Assembly (NCBI GenBank): GCA_030430995.1
Contig: JAUIKA010000007.1
Location: forward strand, 1 to 16,843
Length of the DNA: 16,843 nucleotides
Direction of reading: 5' to 3'
Source of the DNA: Alphaproteobacteria bacterium
Lineage (GTDB): Bacteria > Pseudomonadota > Alphaproteobacteria > Rickettsiales > Rickettsiaceae
Each line of letters starts with the position of its first letter. Position 1 is the stretch's first letter. A model generated the notes under the pieces. The model saw only the letters and a program-made list of their open reading frames with translations. It was not told the DNA's origin and did not search any database. The position numbers were made by a program, and so were the translations under genes. Below, piece by piece: positions 7,436 through 14,971 of the stretch.

Positions 7436-8740
7436 ATGTATATAGCAATCATATTATATTTATCTGCGATAATATTATTTGCAATTATACGAAAAGGTAG
7501 GATATCTAATTTAAAAGATTTTGCTGGCATAGGCATGAAAATAAGTAACATGGGCCTTCTTGCTACTATCTTTGCTTCTTCAATAGGTGGTGGCACAATA
7601 TTAGGGCTAACACAAAAAGTTGTAGAGCATAAGTTTTTCTATATATATAGCCTAATAATTTCTATACCTGTAGATTTTGCAATAATATATTTTATATTGC
7701 CAAAAATGTTTAGATATACAGAAGTAAATTCTATGGCAGGTTTTATCGGTGCGTTATATGGAAAATATGCAAGAGCTATAGTTGGTATTTCTACCGTAAC
7801 TTTGACGGTAGGGTACCTTGGGGTTCAGATAGCATCTTGTACATATTTATTATCTTTCTTTTTCTCTTTTAATAAAGAATTCTTGTCCATATTAATATAT
7901 ATAGCAATAGTGACTTATACACTTACCGGAGGGATAAAATCTGCTATTAAAACTCATTTAATTCAATTTATTTTAATAATTTGCGCTATCCCTATTGTTA
8001 CATTTTTTACAAAAGATTTTGTAATGCCAGCAATATTTTGCTTAAAGAATAGTTTTTATATTGGCAATTACTCAGATTTAATATTTACTACTTTTAGCTT
8101 TATTTCTCTGAGTCTAAACCCACATTTTATTCATAGAGCATTAATAGAAAAAAACACAGAGAAAATAAGAAAAGTAATTAAATATAAATATATTATCTAC
8201 TGTATCTTTATTTCTTTTGTTGTAATAAATGGTATTACTGCTGCTTATTTAAAGCCAGGATTCTCGCATCCTATTTTATCGCTTATAGAAGAATATATTC
8301 CTTATTATATAAAGTTCTTCATTATACTAGGGTTTTTTGCAGCAACTATTGCAAATGCAGACTCAGATATATCTCTTGCGTCTTATAGCATAGCTGAAGA
8401 TATATTAAAACCTATATTCAACAATGGTAATAATTCTTTAAAGATAGCGCGCATATCAATAATATTATTAGGAAGTTTGGCAATAATAGCTGCCGTTTAT
8501 TTTAAAAATATTATTGATATAATACTTTACGCATCTAAATTTTGGGGCCCCATAGTTATGGTTCCTTTTATATCAGCATTATTATTTGATATAAAGATAT
8601 CTAATTATGCATATACATCAATATGTCTGATAGTGGTATTTGCTATATGCGTATTTGAATTAGATTCTGCTTTTGCTCTGTTGCTTAGCTTTATATTATT
8701 TTACACTGCTAAATTAACTGAAAAAATTGTCTATTCCTGA
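7436..8740 (+). CDS. Sodium:solute symporter (SSS) family protein
   Basis: This 434-aa protein has about 12 hydrophobic segments. Family features include an N-terminal FAGIGMKISNMGLLATIFASSIGGGTILGL, which matches the SSS pattern of a gap after TM1 followed by SxxGGGT. Later come TYTLTGGIKSAIKTHLIQFI and FFAATIANADSDISLASYSIAEDI, corresponding to the conserved YTxxGGxxAVxxTDxxQ and Ser-rich TM8 regions. It would couple uptake of a small solute, such as proline, pantothenate or another nutrient, to Na+ entry at the inner membrane. The substrate is not identifiable. It is somewhat shorter than the usual 480-550 residues, with missing length at the C-terminus. It directly follows the AEC gene, and its last 10 nt overlap the end of thyX on the other strand, so no terminator can lie between them. 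Confidence 0.85.
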   Translation: MYIAIILYLSAIILFAIIRKGRISNLKDFAGIGMKISNMGLLATIFASSIGGGTILGLTQKVVEHKFFYIYSLIISIPVDFAIIYFILPKMFRYTEVNSMAGFIGALYGKYARAIVGISTVTLTVGYLGVQIASCTYLLSFFFSFNKEFLSILIYIAIVTYTLTGGIKSAIKTHLIQFILIICAIPIVTFFTKDFVMPAIFCLKNSFYIGNYSDLIFTTFSFISLSLNPHFIHRALIEKNTEKIRKVIKYKYIIYCIFISFVVINGITAAYLKPGFSHPILSLIEEYIPYYIKFFIILGFFAATIANADSDISLASYSIAEDILKPIFNNGNNSLKIARISIILLGSLAIIAAVYFKNIIDIILYASKFWGPIVMVPFISALLFDIKISNYAYTSICLIVVFAICVFELDSAFALLLSFILFYTAKLTEKIVYS

Positions 8741-9621
8741 AGATCTAAAGCTTTCATCATATCTTCCCATTCTCTTTTAGAAATACCACTGCTCTCAATA
8801 TTCGGCTTAGCTCCTTTTATCATTTTTCGTATTACCTTTAACGCAGAGGAAGAAAAATTATGTGAATTGAGCTTATACTCTACAAATGCTTCATATACCA
8901 ATGGCAGCCATTGTTTTACTATATCTAATATAGCCTTTGCATATACGCGTATTTCATATTGCGCATGTGGGTCTGCCCTTAGTTGTATGAATTTCAGCAA
9001 ATTAGATAGATCTATTTTCCAATACCATTCTGTATAATAATTCAGCGTCAGATTCATTCTTGCAAGCTCTCTGGCTATACAAGGTTTATTTTCATCTATT
9101 ATATTACCTTCTTCATCCTCATTCAGCATTTTCTTATAACTATTATAACAATGAGTAGCATCTGACTGAAGTAAGTTCATCACCTCATCTGCTTCTTCTC
9201 TGGTAAGTTGTGTATTTTCTCTACCTTGTTTATTTGCTTTTGATTGAACAGACAAATTTTCAGTAGATGGTATATAAAACTCTTTAGAAAGTATTGAATA
9301 CCTAGCTGAATATTCATTCACATTAGCTGTTCTATGCCGTATCCACTGTCTTGCAACAAAAATAGGCAGCTTTATATGAAACTTAATTTCACACATTTCA
9401 AAAGGAGTATTATGATTATGCCTTAAAAGATACCTTATAAGCCCTCTGTCCTGGCTTACTTGCTTTGTCCCTTTCCCGTAAGATACTCTGGCTGCTTGTA
9501 CAATTGCAGAGTCATCTCCCATATAATCAATCACTCTTACGAATCCATGGTCTAATAATGGTATTTCTTTAAATAATATTTTCTCTAATTCTGGGCAAAC
9601 TGGTCTATTTGTATCTGTCAT
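8731..9621 (-). CDS. thyX: Flavin-dependent thymidylate synthase ThyX
   Basis: This 296-aa protein makes dTMP from dUMP using methylene-tetrahydrofolate and reduced FAD, replacing ThyA and not producing dihydrofolate. The ThyX signature RHRTANVNEYSARY lies at residues 95-108. The usual RHRxxSxNExSxRY pattern has Asn in place of the first Ser, a variant I associate with alphaproteobacteria. Other conserved parts are AARVSYG near 43-49, LLRHNHNTPFEMCEIKFHIK near 65-84, and LRADPHAQYEIRVYA in the C-terminal half, which carries FAD- and dUMP-contacting residues. The TAG stop overlaps the symporter gene end by 10 nt in convergent orientation. The nucleotidase gene lies 82 bp upstream on the same strand. 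The pair may form a thymidine/nucleotide supply unit, but the gap leaves room for a separate promoter. Confidence 0.95.
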   Translation of the reverse strand: MTDTNRPVCPELEKILFKEIPLLDHGFVRVIDYMGDDSAIVQAARVSYGKGTKQVSQDRGLIRYLLRHNHNTPFEMCEIKFHIKLPIFVARQWIRHRTANVNEYSARYSILSKEFYIPSTENLSVQSKANKQGRENTQLTREEADEVMNLLQSDATHCYNSYKKMLNEDEEGNIIDENKPCIARELARMNLTLNYYTEWYWKIDLSNLLKFIQLRADPHAQYEIRVYAKAILDIVKQWLPLVYEAFVEYKLNSHNFSSSALKVIRKMIKGAKPNIESSGISKREWEDMMKALDLQE

Positions 9622-9703
9622 TATAATATATCAGATTTTATTGTTAGTAACATTTTACATCAGAGCAAATATAAATACAATAATACTCTTTTTTAAGCTC
9701 ATA

Positions 9704-11152
9704 TTAGGGATATTTCTCTGTAATCCTTCCATCTATTTTAGGGGAAATTTCTCCTTTATTTATAATGTAGTCTACTACTATATCTTCCATTGCTTTTTTA
9801 CCAAATATAGATGGTATAATAACTTCAGGATTTTGTAGGTTTTTATGTAGCAAGTTAAACAGGAAATTATTAATAGCTATATTATATTTCTTCTCTGGCT
9901 GTAACTTTTTACCTTTAATAGAGATATAGTCTATTCTCTTTTCTCCTTCAATAATGCTATATTGTATTCTTATTCCTGAAACGCCAGGAAACATTTTATT
10001 TAATGATAATTCTAGTAATTTTTGTAGGTCTGCTCCTGTCAACCTTACTAGATTGATTTTGTTTTTATATGGTAGTAATTGTAGCAATTGATATCTATCT
10101 ATTAAAGATTTAGGCATAAAGCATTCAGTGCATCTAATAAGACCTGCATTGATAACCACTCCATCTAGGCTATGAAGGTTATTATATATAGCATCAGAGA
10201 TTAAGTTAGCTATACTTGTTTCCTTTGTTTTGAGCTCAGAGCAATCAATAGCGCCATGTAGTAATATTCTTTCTGTGCCACTTGCAAGGTTATATTGTTT
10301 TTTATATCTTTCAATAATTTCTTCCACTTTTTTATTTCTAGGTATTGAGCTATCTATAGTTACCATCTCCCAGCTTGGGTACATAATTACATTCCCATAT
10401 TTATTTTTAGAAAGTTTTACAATACTAAGAAAGTTGTAATCACTGCCAGATTTAGATATAAAAGTGCCATGCCGAATTATGTTTACAGGGAAATGGTCAT
10501 GACCTCCCAGAATAATATTTATCCCATGCACTTGTTTTGCAAGGTCTATATCTTGCTGCAAGTTTAAATGAGTAAGAGCAACTATAACATCTACATTCTT
10601 TTCTTTCAGTATACTCACCATCCTTTTTGCTGATGATATTTCATCTTCAAATTCTGTCTCTTTACTAGGGGAAGAGATTTGCTTAGTTGTTGTTGTGCAA
10701 ATACCAAATATTCCTATTCTTAACCCATCTTTTTCTATTATTTTATATTCCTCTGTTTTAGGAAAAGAGCGCCTGCCTTTATAGATAATGTTGGCACTTA
10801 GCCATAGCATATTAGAATGTTTTATTTGTTTAATAAGATTCGGCGTGCCGAAGTCAAATTCATGGTTTCCTATACATGCATAGTCAATGCCCATTTCATT
10901 GAAAATCTCTATAATATGTGCTCCTTTTGTGTAGTTAGATATTGGTGGATCTTGTAATATATCTCCATTTACTGTTGTTATAATATTAGGGTTTTTTGCT
11001 TTTAATTCTTGAATTGCAGTAGCCATGCGTGCAATCCCACCTATGTATTTATTACCTCTGGAGTTATAGGTGTCATTAAATGATAATATCCAAACATCCG
11101 CTTTTATAGAGGTTGCTAGTATCATCATTATAAAAATATATATAATCCTCAT
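9704..11152 (-). CDS. Secreted 5'-nucleotidase/UshA-like metallophosphoesterase
   Basis: This 482-aa protein begins with a signal peptide (MRIIYIFIMMILATSIKADV), with likely signal peptidase cleavage after KA near residue 18. The calcineurin-like metallophosphatase domain shows FND at 25-27, NGD with Asp64, IGNHEFDFG at 94-102, ALTHL, and GGHDHF. The C-terminal 5'-nucleotidase domain begins near residue 290 and contains VVINAGLIR and the LTGADLQKLLELSL segment. Family members hydrolyse nucleoside monophosphates, UDP-sugars or related phosphoesters in the periplasm, releasing nucleosides for uptake. The first motif is NDTY where most bacterial members have NDxH, so a usual metal-ligand His is replaced by Tyr29. 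The gene is divergent from ruvC and upstream of thyX on the same strand. No Shine-Dalgarno site precedes the ATG. Confidence 0.85.
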   Translation of the reverse strand: MRIIYIFIMMILATSIKADVWILSFNDTYNSRGNKYIGGIARMATAIQELKAKNPNIITTVNGDILQDPPISNYTKGAHIIEIFNEMGIDYACIGNHEFDFGTPNLIKQIKHSNMLWLSANIIYKGRRSFPKTEEYKIIEKDGLRIGIFGICTTTTKQISSPSKETEFEDEISSAKRMVSILKEKNVDVIVALTHLNLQQDIDLAKQVHGINIILGGHDHFPVNIIRHGTFISKSGSDYNFLSIVKLSKNKYGNVIMYPSWEMVTIDSSIPRNKKVEEIIERYKKQYNLASGTERILLHGAIDCSELKTKETSIANLISDAIYNNLHSLDGVVINAGLIRCTECFMPKSLIDRYQLLQLLPYKNKINLVRLTGADLQKLLELSLNKMFPGVSGIRIQYSIIEGEKRIDYISIKGKKLQPEKKYNIAINNFLFNLLHKNLQNPEVIIPSIFGKKAMEDIVVDYIINKGEISPKIDGRITEKYP

Positions 11153-11186
11153 GTTAAATTTTAATATTTTAATATCATATATGTTA

Positions 11187-11215
11187 ATGCATATATTAAT
11201 TTATTATATATGCAT
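11187..11215. repeat. 10-bp inverted repeat in the nucleotidase/ruvC divergent spacer
   Basis: ATGCATATAT (11187-11196) and ATATATGCAT (11206-11215) are perfect inverted copies around a 9-nt A/T loop. The repeat sits between two divergent genes, where an operator would be expected. It is made mostly of alternating A and T, so chance is a real alternative. Confidence 0.35.
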
Positions 11216-11274
11216 ATTACCTATCTGAAGAATAAAAAGATTATATGTAATATAAATATCCCTAAAAAATATAG

Positions 11275-11280
11275 TATAAT
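11275..11280 (+). promoter_or_regulatory. Possible -10 hexamer TATAAT close to the ruvC start
   Basis: A perfect TATAAT ends 6 nt before the ruvC ATG, with no recognisable -35 upstream. If used, the ruvC mRNA would be leaderless or nearly so, in keeping with the absence of a Shine-Dalgarno site. In DNA this A/T-rich a single hexamer is weak evidence. Confidence 0.25.
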
Positions 11281-11286
11281 TTTGTA

Positions 11287-11787
11287 ATGACTATTTTAGG
11301 TATAGACCCTAGCATCTCTAAGCTAGGATGGGCAGTAATATCAGATGGAGGAAGTTATATAGCAAGTGGTAGATTTGTAACCAAATCATCACAAACAACA
11401 TCTTGCCGGTTATTAGAAATATATAATTTTATCTCTAATGACATAATAAAAAAATTCCAGCCCAAAGTAATAGCAATAGAAACTGGTTTTTTAAAAAAAG
11501 ATATGGCAGCAGTAGAAAAACTCAGCTATGTAAGGTCCATAATTATGCTGCTTAGCGCTAAAGCGCATACTGAATTTATTGAAATTGCGCCAAAGAGCAT
11601 AAAAAAAACTATTACAGGAACCGGAAATGCTACTAAAGAGCAAGTAAGGGATATGATAATGAGGATTTTTACCAATATCGAAATAGAAAACTTTGACGAA
11701 TCTGATGCTATTGGTATAGCATATTCTGGTTATATTACAAATAGATTTTATGCAAAGGGGACTATTAAAAATAATAGGGCAAGATAG
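11287..11787 (+). CDS. ruvC: Holliday junction endonuclease RuvC
   Basis: This 166-aa protein has the usual length for RuvC, the dimeric resolvase that nicks Holliday junctions symmetrically with RuvAB. The four acidic residues of the RNase H-like active site are present: Asp7 in LGIDPS, Glu65 in VIAIETGF, and Asp137 and Asp140 in FDESDAIGIA. The central KKTITGTGNATKEQV matches the conserved KxxVTGxGxAxKxQV region. The frame ends in TAG and overlaps ygfZ by 38 nt, so the two are very probably co-transcribed. No RuvA or RuvB gene is in the window. Confidence 0.95.
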   Translation: MTILGIDPSISKLGWAVISDGGSYIASGRFVTKSSQTTSCRLLEIYNFISNDIIKKFQPKVIAIETGFLKKDMAAVEKLSYVRSIIMLLSAKAHTEFIEIAPKSIKKTITGTGNATKEQVRDMIMRIFTNIEIENFDESDAIGIAYSGYITNRFYAKGTIKNNRAR

Positions 11788-12496
11788 CCAAAAATTCTTA
11801 CAAAGTTTAATTACAGCAGATTTAAAAAAGGATAAGGAATCTTTTTATAGCTTTCTGCTAACGCCCAAAGGAAAATATCTTTTTGATTTTTTTGTGATAA
11901 AGATTAGTGAAGGTTACATTATAGATTGTGCATATTCAGATAAAGAAAGCTTAAAACAATTGCTAAGTAAATATAAATTATTTGCTAAAATAGAGATAGT
12001 AGATATATCTGATGAATATTATATACTCTATTCTAATAAGCAGCATAAAGATTGCCTTAGTTATAAAGATACAAGATTTGAAAAGCTTGGATATAGGCAT
12101 TTATATAAAGAGCAGAATGATTCTTATGAGCAATATATGCAAGATAAATATGACTATGCAATCATAGATGGGCATATTGATATGGTGAAAGAAAAATCTA
12201 TTATATTAGAATATGGAGCAAATGCTTTAGGGGCTGTAAGTTTCAACAAGGGTTGTTATTTGGGGCAGGAGCTTATCTCCCGCACTTACTATACAGGGGT
12301 TATAAGAAAAGCTATTTATATATTGAGTAATGTAGATGCTTTGAACCCAGGTGAAGATATCATAGAGAATGATAAAAAAATAGGTATAATATGTTCCTGC
12401 TATAAAGATAAAGCCATAGCCCTCATTAAAGAGGACTCAAAAACTAATATTGATAAATATAAAAAAGCTCCTTGGTGGATAAATGATAATGGGTAA
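11750..12496 (+). CDS. ygfZ: YgfZ/GcvT-like folate-binding protein, Fe-S cluster maintenance
   Basis: This 248-aa protein carries the YgfZ signature NKGCYLGQE at 166-174, with the conserved Cys169, followed by LISRTYYTGVIRKAIYIL. The N-terminus (RGLLKIIGQDSQKFLQSLITADL) is the standard folate-binding-domain opening, so the start must be at or very near this ATG even though it lies 38 nt inside ruvC. In E. coli, YgfZ uses tetrahydrofolate and helps keep certain Fe-S enzymes active, including the tRNA methylthiotransferase MiaB; mitochondrial Iba57 is the homologue. The protein is shorter than E. coli YgfZ (about 326 aa), as in many alphaproteobacteria. It ends about 100 bp before recA, which has its own promoter-like element. 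Confidence 0.88.
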   Translation: MQRGLLKIIGQDSQKFLQSLITADLKKDKESFYSFLLTPKGKYLFDFFVIKISEGYIIDCAYSDKESLKQLLSKYKLFAKIEIVDISDEYYILYSNKQHKDCLSYKDTRFEKLGYRHLYKEQNDSYEQYMQDKYDYAIIDGHIDMVKEKSIILEYGANALGAVSFNKGCYLGQELISRTYYTGVIRKAIYILSNVDALNPGEDIIENDKKIGIICSCYKDKAIALIKEDSKTNIDKYKKAPWWINDNG

Positions 12497-12515
12497 ATAA
12501 TAACAGTTTTTTATT

Positions 12516-12524
12516 TGATATAAA
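12516..12524 (+). promoter_or_regulatory. Extended -10-like element upstream of recA
   Basis: TGATATAAA lies 75 nt before the recA ATG, one base off the extended -10 consensus TGnTATAAT. I found no LexA-type box (GTTC or GAAC repeats) in the 102-bp spacer, so there is no sign of classical SOS control. Confidence 0.4.
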
Positions 12525-12598
12525 ATTACTTAAAATACTACTATCACATTCATCATTTTTATGTTATTCATATATAAGTAATTAACAACAACTGTATA

Positions 12599-13612
12599 AT
12601 GTCACAAAAAGATGAAGCTATAAATGCAGCTATAGCTCAGATAGAGAAATCTCATGGTAAAGGTTCTGTAATGAAGATGGGCCAAAGGGAAGTAGTGGAA
12701 GTAGAAGCAATTTCTACAGGTTCTTTAAGCCTAGATGTAGCGCTTGGAATAGGCGGACTTCCTAAAGGAAGAATAATAGAAATATTTGGCCCTGAAAGTT
12801 CAGGTAAAACAACTTTGACATTGCATACAATAGCGGAAGCCCAAAAGAAAGGTGGTGTTTGTGCTTTTGTAGATGCAGAACACGCATTAGACCCTAAATA
12901 TGCAAAAAGATTAGGTGTCAATATAGATGAATTATTAATTTCACAGCCAGATACAGGTGAGCAAGCATTAGAAATAGCAGATACTTTAGTGAGGTCTGGC
13001 GGAGTAGATGTTCTTGTAGTAGACAGCGTGGCGGCACTTGTGCCTAAAGCTGAAATTGAAGGAGATATGGGAGATTCCCATATGGGGCTTCAGGCAAGGC
13101 TTATGAGCCAAGCTTTAAGGAAGCTTACAGCTTCAATTTCTCGTACTGGTACATTAGTAATATTCATTAACCAAATCAGACATAAAATTGGCGTTATGTT
13201 TGGCTCTCCTGAAACCACAACAGGTGGTAATGCACTAAAGTTTTACGCTTCTGTGAGAATGGATATACGTAGAATTGGCTCTATAAAGCAAAAAGAAGAA
13301 GTAATAGGCAACCAGACTAGAATAAAAGTAGTGAAAAATAAGGTAGCTCCACCATTTAGAATTATAGAATTTGATATTATGTATAATTCTGGTATTTCTA
13401 AAGACGGTGAAATAATAGATTTAGGTGTTAAATTAGGCTTAATAGAAAAGTCAGGAGCTTGGTTTGCATATAAAGGCAATAAAATAGGGCAAGGAAGAGA
13501 GAATGTTAAGATTTACTTAAAAGAAAACCCTGCAGTAGCAAGTGAGATAGAAGCCGCTATAAGAGAGCAATATGACTTCAATAAATTAGAAGAGGACGAA
13601 GCAGATGATTGA
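12599..13612 (+). CDS. recA: Recombinase RecA
   Basis: This 337-aa protein forms the ATP-dependent filament on single-stranded DNA that searches for homology and exchanges strands. Conserved parts are the start of the core (GKGSVMKMG), Walker A GPESSGKT at 64-71, FVDAEHALDP, Walker B LVVDSVAALVPKAEIEG, and loop L1 GDMGDSHMGLQARLMSQALRK. Loop L2 with FINQIRHKIGVMFGSPETTTGGNALKFYAS follows. The C-terminus is short and acidic (NKLEEDEADD), as is usual. The start lacks a Shine-Dalgarno site, but the N-terminus aligns with the family from its first residues. The TGA stop overlaps the fabG start by 8 nt, tying recA to fabG and pth in one transcript. Confidence 0.98.
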   Translation: MSQKDEAINAAIAQIEKSHGKGSVMKMGQREVVEVEAISTGSLSLDVALGIGGLPKGRIIEIFGPESSGKTTLTLHTIAEAQKKGGVCAFVDAEHALDPKYAKRLGVNIDELLISQPDTGEQALEIADTLVRSGGVDVLVVDSVAALVPKAEIEGDMGDSHMGLQARLMSQALRKLTASISRTGTLVIFINQIRHKIGVMFGSPETTTGGNALKFYASVRMDIRRIGSIKQKEEVIGNQTRIKVVKNKVAPPFRIIEFDIMYNSGISKDGEIIDLGVKLGLIEKSGAWFAYKGNKIGQGRENVKIYLKENPAVASEIEAAIREQYDFNKLEEDEADD

Positions 13613-14327
13613 TTTAACAGGTAAAACAGCGCTCATAACAGGTGCTTCTGGCTCCATAGGCAGCGCTTGTGCAAGGCAGCTACATAAGTTGGGTGCAAAT
13701 ATAGTGCTTACTACTACATCTATTAATAAGCTAGAAAAATTGCTATCAGAACTACCAGGCGCTTCTGCTAAAGAATGTAATCTGGAAGATTTAAGCTCTT
13801 TGTCAGAAGTTATAGCTTCTATTAGTAAATTAGATATATTAGTTTGTAATGCAGGTATGACAGATGATAATCTTTTCCTTAGAATGACTAGTGATTCTTT
13901 TAAGAAAGTTTTGGATGTTAACCTTGTGGCTAATTATTCTTTAGCAAGAGATTCCCTTAAAAAAATGATGAAAAATAAATGGGGCAGGATAATTAATATT
14001 TCATCTGTTGTTGCTTTATCTGGTAATGCTGGGCAATCTAATTACGCTGCATCTAAAGCAGGCTTAATAGCTATGTCAAAATCTTTAGCTCAGGAAGTTG
14101 CAACTAAAAATGTTACTGTTAACTGTGTGGCACCTGGTTTTATAGTATCTAATATGACAGATAAGCTAAATGATGCCCAGAAGGAGCATATTATGTCCAA
14201 AATACCTATGAAAAAATTTGGAGCTCCGGAAGATATAGCATCTGCAGTAGCATATTTAGCCTCTGAGCAAGCAGGTTATATTACAGGGCAAGTGCTTTCT
14301 GTAAATGGAGGAATGTTAATGCAGTGA
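13605..14327 (+). CDS. fabG: 3-oxoacyl-[ACP] reductase FabG
   Basis: This 240-aa short-chain dehydrogenase reduces 3-ketoacyl-ACP with NADPH in each fatty acid elongation cycle. The Rossmann motif TGASGSIG is near residues 11-18, followed by VCNAGMTDDNLFLRM, the NAG motif typical of FabG. The catalytic set is Ser134, Tyr147 and Lys151 in ISSVVALSGNAGQSNYAASK. The C-terminus VAPGFIVSNMTDKL...YITGQVLSVNGGM is standard. The ATG overlaps the recA end (ATGATTGA) and is preceded by GAGG about 9 nt upstream within recA, giving it one of the better ribosome binding sites here. Among generic SDRs, FabG is favoured by length, the NAGMTDDN wording and the VNGGM ending. The pairing with recA is unusual and may be lineage-specific. 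Confidence 0.93.
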   Translation: MIDLTGKTALITGASGSIGSACARQLHKLGANIVLTTTSINKLEKLLSELPGASAKECNLEDLSSLSEVIASISKLDILVCNAGMTDDNLFLRMTSDSFKKVLDVNLVANYSLARDSLKKMMKNKWGRIINISSVVALSGNAGQSNYAASKAGLIAMSKSLAQEVATKNVTVNCVAPGFIVSNMTDKLNDAQKEHIMSKIPMKKFGAPEDIASAVAYLASEQAGYITGQVLSVNGGMLMQ

Positions 14328-14328
14328 T

Positions 14329-14868
14329 ATGTATCTTATAGTTGGTTTGGGTAATATAGGCAGGCAATATGCAGAGACAAAGCATAATATAGGGTTTTTA
14401 TTGCTTGACATATTAGCTGAGAACTTAGTTTGTAAGTTCTCTTCTAAGGCTCATGCATTTGTTACATCTGGCGCTATAGGGTCTTGCAAATCTATTCTTA
14501 TTAAGCCAAGTACTTATATGAATAATTCAGGTATAGCTGTTGCTTACTGGGCAAAATATTATAATATTAACCCTGAGAATATCATAGTTGTTTATGATGA
14601 TATAGATATCCCTTTTGAGGAAATAAGAGTAAAGAAAGCAGGTGGAAGTGCTGGGCATAACGGAATAAAATCCATAGACCAGCATCTCAAAGATAAAAAT
14701 TATTACAGGATTCGCGTTGGGGTAGGCAGGCCACATCAAGAGCAGGATACAATTAGCTATGTTCTCTCTAATTTTTCTAAGCAACAGATGTCTTGTATCC
14801 AGGGCGTATTATACGAGCAAGTAGAAAGTAAAATTTCTGGAATTATAACAAATACTGATATAAACTAA
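14329..14868 (+). CDS. pth: Peptidyl-tRNA hydrolase Pth
   Basis: This 179-aa cytosolic enzyme frees tRNA from peptidyl-tRNA dropped by stalled ribosomes. The active-site residues expected from E. coli Pth are all visible: Asn9 in GLGNIG, catalytic His19 in TKHNIGF, Asn65 in STYMNNSG, Asp90 in VVYDDIDIP, and Asn111 in GGSAGHNGIKSI. The usual GNPG of the N-terminal signature is GNIG, a Pro-to-Ile change at residue 10. The C-terminus (DTISYVLSNFSKQQ) fits the family's lid region. The ATG comes 1 nt after the fabG stop, so it is the third gene of the recA-fabG-pth run, and a 103-bp spacer with its own promoter follows. Confidence 0.95.
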   Translation: MYLIVGLGNIGRQYAETKHNIGFLLLDILAENLVCKFSSKAHAFVTSGAIGSCKSILIKPSTYMNNSGIAVAYWAKYYNINPENIIVVYDDIDIPFEEIRVKKAGGSAGHNGIKSIDQHLKDKNYYRIRVGVGRPHQEQDTISYVLSNFSKQQMSCIQGVLYEQVESKISGIITNTDIN

Positions 14869-14916
14869 AGTTCCTCTTATAAAATAAGTAATCATTAGTA
14901 ATAATATCTACTTATA

Positions 14917-14925
14917 TGATATAAT
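14917..14925 (+). promoter_or_regulatory. Extended -10 promoter element for purC-rpsD
   Basis: TGATATAAT is an exact TGnTATAAT extended -10 element, 46 nt before the purC ATG and identical to the one before fliI. There is no clear -35. It lies in the only spacer upstream of purC-rpsD, so it is the likely promoter for both. Confidence 0.5.
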
Positions 14926-14971
14926 TGTTTTCGCATTAGCTTCATAATATTTAATATCGCGTAAAAACAAT

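Noticed and set aside
12497..12598. A LexA/SOS box before recA
   Set aside because: No GTTC/GAAC direct repeat or CTGT-N8-ACAG palindrome is present. ACAGTT...AACTGT arms occur but are about 80 bp apart.
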